Source: Eupeodes corollae (taxonomy: Eukaryota > Arthropoda > Insecta > Diptera > Syrphidae). From it: a DNA stretch of 64,000 nucleotides. Below, piece after piece: positions 14,601 to 26,600 of the stretch. Under the pieces are notes generated by a model. That model made no database searches. It had not been told where the DNA came from and saw only the letters and a program-made list of their open reading frames with translations. Made by a program: the position numbers and the translations under genes. How positions within the stretch are numbered: the first letter of the stretch is position 1; each line of letters starts with the position of its first letter. The stretch is taken from positions 263,986,572 to 264,050,571 of the forward strand of contig NC_079147.1 in NCBI RefSeq assembly GCF_945859685.1. Direction: 5' to 3'.

Positions 14601-17600
14601 TCCTAGGAAACCAAGGAGGCCAGAGCGAACGAAGAATTCATCGCATATTGGTTTGCCGGTGTTGGGATCCTTTGGATCGGGATCATCGACGAGTGGTTGG
14701 ACTTTGAATGTGGTGTTGGTCAGTCCTTCAAGGCCATAGTAGGCCGTGCCAGTCGCACCACTAGTCACGCAAATTTCTCCAACTTGATCTGTCTTGCAGA
14801 GAACTGGTGTGCCTTCGGACCGTACGACAACCATTTGGGCTGCAGGCATTACCTGACCGCAGTCTTGAAGTGTTAGAGAAGTGAGTGAATCTTCGCTATC
14901 GACACGCACCACACCGTGAGAAAGTGCAGCCATCGAAAGAACACCTCGCCCAGTTGCTGATTGAGTGAATCCGCTCGAGGAACGTCCGGGACGACGCAGA
15001 GATACCGTAAAGACCTCGGAACTACTAGCACACGGGCAGATTGCATCAGATCGTAAACCTTTCGACTGAAAAACGCTGAGAAATTGATCACACGACGAGA
15101 GAGACCAAGGATTGGCACCATCTGCCACCAAGAGCATACGAAGCGATGACAATGAGATGTCTTTGTGATCCTTTGTGGCTAGCAAGCCCCAATGCAAGTC
15201 ACGACTCTTGACGAGGCAGCATGAAGCGCGATGTTTGGTGATCAGTTGCATCCAGGAAGATGGTCGCTGCTTCATAAGAGCATACGGAATGAATAGAACA
15301 TGCATGCCATTTAGCACTGATGTAAGAACTGCGTGCCACAAGCCAACCTCCCGCTTGAAGTCGAGCACACAGACACTGGTTTCTCCTTCGGTATAGTGAC
15401 ACGCCATGGTAAGTGCACGGCAGTGATTCATCATAGCTTGACGGGTCACTGTTACTCCTAAAAAGTAAAACAAAATAAATAGTGGTTTAAATCTTTTGAG
15501 TGCATCTAGAGATCGAAGCTTACCCATTACGCTGCCTTCCTTGTCACTGGTATATTCGACATAAGCAATGGCATTCTCTTCTATCCGAACATTACCAACA
15601 TTGAAGTCTTTTGGAGGTTTTGGCAAATGTTCAGTTACAAACCAATGGAGTCGGGGCCATCCTTTAAGTTTGGCTATTTCACCAGTCGACGATTTGGGTA
15701 GACCTTTCAAACACGCCTCTGATGTTAAGGCAACACTTATGCCGCATGAACTCAACAAGAATCCAACTTGTTGTGGTGGTGTATCTGAACTGGACAAGGG
15801 CAGTTCAATTGGCAGTGGCACCAATCCACGGAACATGCAACCATACCAAGCTGTTATAAAACTAAACAAAGAAGAAGAAATCAGTATTTATTTGGTGACT
15901 GTTTAAAGTATTTGAAAGCTTACCTCAGCGGATCACTATTTGGATAAACCAATGCCACTCGATCACCTGGCTTCAAGGTTATCTGCTCAGGTCCCTTACT
16001 GAAGACCTTTGTCGTTAAAGCGTAAGCAATCTTTTGTGCACGCGACAGCAGCTTTCCATATGTCAAAGTTGTAGTCATCTTCCCATTTGGATCCAATACG
16101 GTAGCCATGGGTGACTTAAATGCATTTGTGCCGAAACGTTGTAATGCTGCTTCCAAAGAACGTGGCAATTGAGCTGCAACAGCTAATTGTTCGCCCTGTA
16201 CTGATGACATTGTACTACCTTCGGGCTTTGGTGCATTGGGATCTTTTGGATTTGCTGCTATTTCCAACTCGATGTCATTGTCCTCGTAGAATTCGGGTAA
16301 TGGTCGACGTTTTGGTCGTTTCAGGGTATTTAGTAATTGTTGAATTTTAGCTGATACTTTCCATCGTCCAGCTGTACCGGTGTCACCGGCATCGGTTTGT
16401 GAGATATTGACATAGCGGGTGACGCGATCAGCACCACGGCGAGTATTATTAAATTGGGTGATATCGGGAGCCACATCTGAAAGAGAATTTTCAGAAATGA
16501 CTATAAATTAGAAAGGAAAGTGTATAAAGTAAAATTAATTCAAAACATGAATTTGTTGTTTTAAAAAGCTGCATTTTGAAATAAGTATTAAATAATAGAG
16601 CCTATAATAATGGATATCAGAAAGCCTTCGATTTAAGGGATAAAATAATTTCATAGCAATGTTCTGATATTTCTAAGGTATTAAGGAAGCAAAAATCAGA
16701 GATTTCTTCAACAGAATTTGATGAACGTAACATTCTAGAGTTTGGATTAAAATGTCCGTAGTTGGTGCGGTGGGTGGGAAGGTTAAAAAAGGGAACATAT
16801 CTAATAATCCAGGAGAGTGTAAGATACCAATGATAGGTTGGTAGGCGAATACTATATCAGCGATATGTGGACGTTATAGGCTTTACTAGGCTAGGATAAA
16901 GGGACCAAGGCAAATTACGCAAGCCAAAATGAAGAAATCTCCGTTGTACGGTTTCAATTCTTTGTGAGTGAGTAATGTAGAAACGTGACCAAATCTGGTT
17001 AGCACGTTTAAGGATAGGCATGACATAAGCGATATATATGTAAATACCTTAAGCCAGATTTTTATAAGGTTAAGTGAAAAATTTGCTTTTGTAATTATAT
17101 GATGTATGTGAGATCGAAAATTTAGCTCTTTATCACATATAAAGCCAAGATCAGTAATAGAGGAAAAAATAGAGACAAGAACATTACAGAACTGATAGGT
17201 ATGAGGAAATAAAGCTGAACGTTTACGGGAAAAGGTCATAGATTGTTTTATTTTTTATTAAGTAAAGTTTTTATTGCACCAGGTAAAAACAAGAGTTCAG
17301 GTTATATTTAAAAAGGGAAGAGTCTTCGAAGGAAGCGATCGCTTTATTTTATTTTGATGTAATCAGCTTCATCAGAAAAGAAAATGATGTTACTTACGTA
17401 ATTGATGGCAAGTGTTAATAGGATTGGGGCGCGATGGCCATCTAAGATTTTCTCTATCTAAAACTTTCTAGGTAAGGTTTAATCCATTCAATAAACAATG
17501 TTGAAAAACCAAGAGCTTTTAGTTTTAAATTGATAATTTGTGTGCCTGATCTAGACTTTTTTTTATAGATCAAGGAGTGCTTTGGAGGCAAATTGGGTAA

Positions 17601-20600
17601 GATTAGTCGTGGAAGACCTTTAAGAAGCCGTGTTGGAAAGAGGAAACTAAAGACTTATAATGAAAGTAAAGAGAGTCGTAAAAGATACTTTCAAAGAGCT
17701 TGGGTAGTGCAGAAAGTTTAGCAATCGGGTAGTAATAAGAAATATAATTCTTGCAACTCTTTTTGATAAAGGTAGCAAAAAGATTAACTATTATTTTTGG
17801 ATAAGATGAAGATGTGCCAAGAAAGCTGTGCGTTAAGGAAAGACAGTCTGATTTTCTATTGACGTTAGTGAATTGGTAAAAACGCTTTGGTTTTTGTGTG
17901 TTGGTAGTAAAGGTAATTTAGAGGCGTTTAGAATTTTGTAGATAAGTTTTCCATAACCTGTTTTTGACATTCTTTTGTGAACCAGGGTGGAAATTAAATA
18001 CAGTTCGATTGTATTATGAAAGGAACGCATTGGAGAAGACAAGCGAAAATAGAGGGGTTATACATAATATATAATAAATGCTGTTGAGAAGCGTGTTTAG
18101 ATGATGAAAATCGGCTTAACGAAAGTTGAAGGTGGAAGATATTTCAGACTCCATGTAAACAAGATAAAGGAGGATAAGATATGAGATGCATTGAGACGAT
18201 TGTGGAAGTGAGATCATTATTTTGGCCAAGACAGTATGATCAGAGGTATATAATTTATTATCTGTGAAATCAGAGCAAAGGATAGTTTTTGTAATCGCAA
18301 GGATATTATAAGTGAGATTTTGAGAGTTAAAGAAAATTCAAAAAAAAAAATTTAAAGATTGTTAAACTTTTGTATCTATAAAACACTTCTTAGGCAAGCT
18401 ACAAGTCCGTATTTTCTTTGATGGAATGGAACCCACAGAACTTTGATGGAATGGAAATCACAGAGTAATGACGTTCAGTTTTCAGTTGAATGGCAAAACA
18501 TGATCAGCCGATATTTTGACACCAGGAGAATTGATTTAATAGTGAGAGAGATTTTGTTGGACTAACTCTTTTTTTAGCTTTCTAATAAATTTTCCTTTTA
18601 AAGGGCATTTTTTGGCAGTATGTTATATCGTTTGAATTTGCCCAATGTTTTGCGAGAATTTCATTTTTTCAACAAATAGCACTAAAAGGACAGACATACC
18701 ATTTACACCAAATATATCAAGACAGTTATGGACATACCGATAATAAAACGAGTTAAGATTGCATTGCAATTTTTCACACTCACGAGCACTTCAACCGGTT
18801 CATTGCATAATTGATGTAAAGAATGCTTCAACACAGATACAAAATCATTTGTACTAAAGAGGTAAGGGCCTAAATGACTATCTTGTGGTATTCCACAGTT
18901 AATATCTAACTTGTATGATTCGCTTCCATTAAAAAGTATAGAGTTTGATTTATCGACTTAATAACATTCAAACTATTTTACGACAGGTTTGCTTGACCAC
19001 ATTTTTGTAAATTTAATGAATTTAATAAACTGAAGTACGTTAAAACAGAGTCAAATTGTTTTTGGATTTTAAATGAATTATGTCAATTTTATGCCAGTAA
19101 AAGATAAGCTCGTGATTAAAAATCTTATTTACGCGGTTGATCTCGTGCTATTAGCAGGATCTGCCATGTCTCGCTCGTGCTTAGCTTATGATAAATAAGC
19201 TACGAGATTATTGTTTAAAATGGAACCTTACGGTGAACCTAAACAAATAAAAAGCAATCGTTTTTCGAAAAGAAACAGGACGCGAGACACCTTCTTAAGA
19301 AACTATCTGCTTCAAAGAATCAGATCTCTCATTTAGCTCAAAATGTCGAGTATGTGTGGCAACTTCCGAAGCAATAACGCTATACGCTGAAGCAAGGAAG
19401 AGTGCTTTAGAGAGACATATTCAAATTCATTTCAAAACGGGTAGAATATCTATAATTTACCGAGCAAGGGTACAACTATGGTATCTAAATTTCATACCGC
19501 ATTGTAACGTCTTGGAACTGATTTGCTTTTTATGCAACACTAGAGAAAGAGAAAACTTGACACATGTCCAACCTTGGCGGATATGCGGCGTCAAATTTAG
19601 CAACAAAACACTTTGGAGAAAAACGAAATAACATAATCTTGAACGGAATCGATTGGCTAAAGTTGGCACAGTTTATCAAACTTACACTTGCAGTATAGGA
19701 ATTACAATAAGCATCCAATGGTTTCTGTTGTTTTATTTCAAAACACTAAGTTGAGTTGAATTTCTTTACATTAGGTCTTAGATTGAATTTTGGGGCTTAT
19801 CTAAAAACTTAGTGCGAACCTTTTTTCACATCACTATCAACTTTTTTGAATTCTAAAACTGCTTAATAGGGTGTCGAAAATTGATCTAGTTTTAAGTAAA
19901 ATTAAGCTTTAAACCCTTAAATTTTCACATACATTTGAGAAAAACTCAAGATTTTGATAAGGTATAAATTAGTAGCTACAATAACATTTGTACAAAAATT
20001 ATTAAAACGTGTTACCTACATGTTTCATTAGATTTAAACTCACATGGTCTTTGGAAGTCAGAAATATCAGTAAAGTCATAATTATTTTTTCTATGAACAG
20101 CTGGCGGTGATCCTGCACTCGATGTGTCGGAATGTGGCTAAAAATAAAATAAAAACACAAATTGATTAAAAAACATATAAACAAATAGAAAAAAAAGTTC
20201 TTACCGGTGGAGGTAAATTTTGTTGTGGTCTTCGATCTGAAAAATTCTTATGACCGCCGCCACCACCACCAACTGAAGAATCACGAATTGGTGGTTTTAT
20301 AATTTGTTCTCTGGAATTATTTATATGATCACGTGGATAATTATATTCTCTGTCTGGTGTTGAAATTCTTTCTTCTGGTATTGATTCGTCATCGGTTGTT
20401 GTATCTTTATTTTTATATTAAGAAGAAAAAATTTTAAATTAATTAATAAATCATTGTGTTCTTATAATTTTTGAGACGATTTTTATTTATTTTGTCATTC
20501 GTATAATAATTGCTTTATTAAATTAAAAGATACAAAAATCAATAAAACAGCAAGACATTATTATTATTAAAAATATATTAAATAATAAACAAAAAATAAA

Positions 20601-23600
20601 GTCACAAGGACACAGCAGCCATTTTTGATAGTTATATTATTTGTTATAATACTTATTTTGACTTTAGATACATAATATTAAATATTTATTTAAGATTAAA
20701 TAAAACTTTAAAAAACAAGAAAGTTAAGTTAAACAAAAATAAGAAAAATATATTGAATAAGTTTATTTAAATAAATAAGTTTGTATAATAAAAATAAACA
20801 TATAGTTGCACACTCTCTGTTTTGCTGTTGCTGCTTTTTTTTTGCTTGATTTTTCTTTATTGTTGTCTTTTGGTGAAATTGGTGAATTAATTAATATTAA
20901 TATTTTCAATCATTTATCACGGCATTCTCCAGCTTTGTGTTATTCAAATATTATTAAAATTAATAAGAACAGAAAAATTTAAACAAACAGTTGAAACTAA
21001 AAAAAAAATGTTAAATCTATTTATTATTTAATTTTCAGTATCTGATTTGGTTTTAGTTAATTTTTGATAAATCAATTATGTTTTTGTTTAATTTTCAAAA
21101 GGCAAACAATTATTTTATACTAAAACGCTCAATGAAGAATGATTTGGCTGAAATGAATGTGCGATCTATTTTTCTCTTAAATGGAAAACATACCTGGTTC
21201 TTTTTTTGTAGGGGATTTTATTTTTAACTTTTCTTATTGTTTAATTTAAGGGTTTCAGAGTGTTACAAGAGATGGAGAGATAAAGGGTGTTTCAAGATAA
21301 ACGCCATTAATGTATTTAATGTATGTTTTTAACTTTTGCAAAAATTGACAGCTGACATTTTAGGATAAAAATAAATGGAGGATTACACAAGAACACAATC
21401 AGTTCTCATTGTTTTCAAAAATAACACTGGTTGACGAGGTTATCTTACTGGCATTTAAACTGCACTTTTTCAATGGGTTTTGGTAGACTTAATTCAAAAA
21501 TTAATCAATCTCTTCAGGTTTTTGAGATATGACCTTTTGATATTCCGAAAAAAGGCATATAAGGCTTATTGAAGCTATCTTAAGTTATGAAGTAGCTTTT
21601 TTCAATAAAATCCGTGATGGTTTTACAAATTTGGAATCACTTTCTTCAATATTCAGTTAAAATATTTTTATTATTTTATATTATATTCGAAAAAAACTTC
21701 AAAAGTTAGTAGATTTCACCTGTCTTACAAAAATCTAAGAGAGACGCTAAAATACTTTTGCTTAAATAGTTTTAAAAAGTAAAAGGCAAAACGGTTTGAA
21801 AGTTAATTTTGTTCTTGTTACAATCTGTTGCCTACATAATTCTACTATATCTAGTTTTTGAAATATATTGAAAAATATAAAAACTATTTGGAAAAAGATT
21901 TTTTAAAACATGTGTAAATATTGAAAAAAGAGTTTGGAGTTTCTCGAAACTTTATGTAGATTCAAATAAAGACTTGAAACTATGAGAATTTCAAGAAAAT
22001 AAGTAATATACTGAAAAGTTCTCACTTTGTATCTTAAAGAAAAAGATTTGTACTTTTCAAAATCATCATACAATTTCTTGATAAGCGATATTTTGAATTT
22101 TAGCTTAAAAACCCAGCATATTTTATGTGATGTAGACAAATTTAAAGGCGTGATTCGAATTTAGGAAGCCTTACACCTTTTTTATAAGTATTGTGTTTGT
22201 TTGTTTTGTTGTGTTACAGGAAAAAATCGGAGTTTTGTCGACGAGTTTAATTGAAATGGAGGGAAAAACAGAGTACATTCCTCATTCTTGATGTGTGGCT
22301 GAAAATTAAATATATATACAGTATGCATTAGAAATTGAACTCAGGGGTGAACTGAGGAGGGGGGGGGACTTGTATTAATTTTATTTCATCAAAAATTCAA
22401 GGAATAACTTACAAATTTGAGGGCATCAATACTTAAAGATATGTTACTGAAATGGTTGAAAAAAGAAGGGTTTGACAATCATTATAATTCTTCCAATTTT
22501 TGTCATGTTTTTAGGTGAATGGAACTTTCCTTTTATATTCATTAATAAATAATTTGTAATGTTTAGTATTCTTTAAACTTAAGCAAACTTTTTGTTGGTA
22601 GTGCTATTATTTGACAGCTATCAAACTTAAATGTCATTTGACGTGTCACGACATTAGTGGTTGATTGAAAAATTGAACGTGTCGTAAACCTTCTTTCTGG
22701 CCGATGATTCAAAAACCATGGTTTTCTAGATATGTGGTTCCAATATGACGGAGACAACTATTACCATGTTTTTAATTAATGTGTAAGCAGTTTTATGGGA
22801 GCGTAATTTCACGTTTTTACGACCACGGTTGGCCACCAAGAACATACGGTTTGGTATGGTTAGATTTTGTTCAGTGGAACAAAGCAAAATAACATGTTCA
22901 CACGAATAATACGTGTCCTGGACGGTAGACGCATTTAAAGTCAACATTTCTCTATATAAAGCGGCCCATCGACTCCACACATGTATGCACAATTGTGTCG
23001 GTGTGCAGAAATGTGTGCTGTGCGTAGGCTGGAGCAGACACCGATTTTGGGTGTCAGACACGGTGTGAGTAAAATCAAAAGTTTTAGATTTTTTCGTATC
23101 GGCGTCTCGTCGGTGTGATCTGTATGAGGATGTGCGCACACATTTACTATTCAGTTGCATCTAAAACGTTGTTGAGTGGGGTGCGTTGCAAGTTTTTTTA
23201 ATAAAATGGTAATACGAGATTGCAAATTCTGGATATCTTTAATAGATTTATACAAGGAGCTTCCAGAAATCTGGAAAATAAAACTAAGAAGTGCAAAAAT
23301 TTCGAGAAAAAAGGGAAAACATTGGAAACTTTATTTCTTTCGTCTATGAGATCTCTTTCACAACTAATGTGTCTTGTACGATTTATGTGTGTCGTGTGTG
23401 ACCGAATGCCACACTGGGTGTCAATACACCGGTCTATAGGCCGCTTAAAACGGAAGTACCGCACAAATGCTCGAAAAAGCGCTTCAGAACTAACTCAAAA
23501 TATTCACATGCTGCGAATCTTCTAGGCGGAAATTTGAATAATACTGTTTTTTTCGCTTTCTTAATGGTAAGGTCAAAACATAGTAATAATACAAAATTTT

Positions 23601-26600
23601 CATAGTGTTTTATGGCTTTACATTTAAAACCGAAAAATTACCATGTTTTTAATTAATGAAATAAAATTGTTTGACTCAGCAAAAATTTAAAAGTTTAATA
23701 AAAGACTTTATTGACTTATCAAATATCATTGTCTGAAGTTTAATTTGTACAAGGCTTGTACACCTACAGTAACAATTTTACAGTCATTTTAGTATTTAAC
23801 AGACAAAAGAATTGTGAAACACAGTAAAACAATACAAAGTTGAAGAATTTTAATACCGAACTTTATAATTATTTAAAAAAAAAAAAACTATTTCTTAAGA
23901 GAATTTTAAGAAATAGTGAATCAATGAATACGGTTTGACACTGTAGACAAAACTGTAATCGTTAAACATACAGATATAAAATTTGTTGGCAACAAAATTG
24001 AGAGGTTTCTTAGCAGTATATTTAACCAGAAATTAAAGTTTCTGAGAATAATAACTTTCTTTTGTAAAAAAAAAATCACAAAAAAAAATTTCAATTTTGT
24101 ATTAATAAAAAGTGATAATTTTTTGAGGGAATATCAAAATATCTGGTTTTATGTTTAGAATTTTGACTTTGATGTTATTTTTGTAGGCCTCTACAGTGGC
24201 AAGGCTTAACTTTCGGGCATGCTAAGAAAAGATATATTGAGTTTGGAGGAGCATGGGTACCTTTGTAACACTCTGTTTCCTTACTTCAAAAAAAAAAAGT
24301 AAACTAATTTTCTTAAACAAATTATAGTCCTTCAAAAAATATTGTATATTTTTTTTTTTGATTTTTTTTGTTTGTTTTTTGTTGATTTAATTTCCTCACC
24401 TGTATCATCATGATCCCGATCAGGACTACGATTTAAAACCGAACTACGTTTCGATGGCATCGGTAAACTTGGCTTTGGCCGGTTTTTAAGAGCGGCCAGA
24501 GCTTGTTGCACCGCTTCCTGTCTAACTTCTGTCGGATTTTATCAAAAGATTTTTGTTTTTGTTTTGATTTTTGGTATTTTGTTTTTTATTTTTCAAATTT
24601 TGATAATTTTTGTTAAATTGAATTTTGTAGTGATGTGGAAGATGACATTTGATTTTTAGCGAGATGCACGAATTATGTTTGCAGAAAAGAGGAGATTAAA
24701 AATGAGAAAAAAAACATAAATTAAAACAAAAATTCATTATGAGTTGCATTATTATTTTTGTTTGTTTGTTTTTTATTTTAAATTTAAAAATCGGATATTT
24801 TCTATGGTTTGCAAATTTGAAAGGTATATGAATGTACACATTTATAAAAATGATGATATGGAGGAAATCAAAGAAATTTGAAGAAAATGGCGTAAGAGTG
24901 ATTGAAATGTGAACAAAATAAAAATGCATGATGATTTATGTTGAAAAGAAAAATAATGTAGAAAACAAAATTAAAAATAAAGAAATGAATAAGAACAAAA
25001 TTAAAATAAAATAATTTACATGAGGTTATGATGAATTACATGCAGCATTATGCAAAAGCTAAATTTTGAAGGTTAATTTTTTATATAGGTGAATATATTA
25101 GCAACAACTAAGAGGTGAAAATGTGCAGACTATTTTTGTATGCAAGTTAAGGCAAAGCGTGGAAAGTTATTCAAAAACAAAAATTTAATTTTAAAGGATT
25201 GCGCATTACAGAGAATGTTTAAATAAAATATAAATTAAAAAAGGTAATTAGTTTATAAGGAAAGTAACTTGCCAAAAACAATGTAAGAAAATTCTAAAAT
25301 ATATTAATAAATAATCAGTTTTTTATATGAGAATTTTGTAAATATTAACAATTTAGAAAAAATGTAATTAAAATTTAAAACAAAGTTTTGTTTTTAAAAT
25401 AAATAAGAAAATATTATAATTTTATACAAAAGTTATATATAAAAGTGTTTTTGATTCAAGATATATTTTATTTTATTGTATTTATTTAATGATTTTTTTT
25501 AAACCTCTGCAAGCCCATTTTCATAGATGAACACTGATGATAGAGATCCAGGATATAGCAGCATTTTTACAGTTTTGAAAAGAGTAAGGAATACGAAACT
25601 ACGAAAACTAAATATACCTACATACTTAACAAAAGATGGAAAAGCAATTTTTTTGGAAAGTCTTAGCAGTATAGCTTACAGGTCAAAATTTTCATAATTT
25701 GAATAAGCCTTTACCAATGTCAAAAAGTTAGTTTTTTCAATTGATTTCAAAAAGATTTTAAATGAAATCAGCACCCTGCATAAACCATTTTCTGCGTAGA
25801 ATTGGATCTTTATAAGAACCAACCAAAATTCTTAGCAAAATGCAACGTTAAAAATGACAGTTGTCAAACGACAAGTCATGCTTGTTATATTTTACGATGG
25901 AGTTATCCACAATATTGATACTAACTGACCAGAAATATGTTGTTTTCTTTTTTGACTGTTAAAATATTTTAACATTTTTATTGAATAACCGAAAAATTTT
26001 TTCCTGCATCATACATTCTCGAAAAACAAAGATTTTCTGCGTCAGATTCCAGTGACGAAATTTAAAACTTTTTTACTGTCTCCATAAAGATTGAATTGCC
26101 CTTTAAAAATGAGAGACAAAGCTTGTGAAAACGTAATTCATGTTTTCATAAAATATCCCAATCCAAAAGATCCCAATTAGATTTGAGAAAATTCCGGGTT
26201 GGATTTAGGGTTTTTTGGTTAAATATTAAGGAAAAAATTGGGTGCTGTTTCCGACTTCAAGCCACATTTTTCCCTTCACCTTGAGATCTCCGGAAAATAC
26301 GATAACTAAGTAAAAATGTTGTGACCTATCACCCTGAAATCTCCGGGAAAATACGATAACTAAGTAAAAATGTTGTGACGTATCTCAACTTGGGTGAAGA
26401 TCATTTCATTGCTTATATCTGTGTCTTTAAGACCTTAGTATTATTAGGGGGAGGGTTAAGAGGGAAGTCTTATCCCAACTGTAGGTTCAAGTTGTAGAAC
26501 TCATTGTAGTTCATGTAATTCTACATAAAAACGATTGAAAACTTTTGTCGTATACAACAGATATGGAGAAAAACCGACGTAAGATTTGGTGGTATATTAG

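Larger units (their letters stand above)
16477..20043. other. Dip2 intron with two LINE remnants
   Basis: 3.6-kb intron containing the minus-strand LINE at 16880-18300 and the plus-strand LINE at 19080-19740. The remaining stretches (16477-16880, 18300-19080, 19740-20043) show no coding potential or clear element. Confidence 0.7.
20405..24399. other. Dip2 intron, AT-rich, minor transposon traces
   Basis: 4-kb intron. It holds a possible mariner 5' fragment (21284-21560) and an unusual segment between 22-bp direct repeats (22760-23658). A 12-bp inverted repeat with a 7-nt loop lies at 23887-23917. Otherwise nothing is recognised. Confidence 0.65.

Noticed and set aside
15458..15523. Treating 15869-14061 as one uninterrupted exon
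   Set aside because: The 22 extra residues (starting KLRSLDALK) are absent from the family, and good GT/AG borders with a pyrimidine tract remove them in frame.
14376..15906. Several plus-strand frames of 70-112 codons
   Set aside because: They are antisense shadows of the large Dip2 exons, whose GC-rich conserved sequence lacks stops in other frames.
23887..23917. 12-bp inverted repeat as a terminator or small RNA hairpin
   Set aside because: Short arms in AT-rich DNA are expected by chance, and rho-independent terminators do not apply to this genome.
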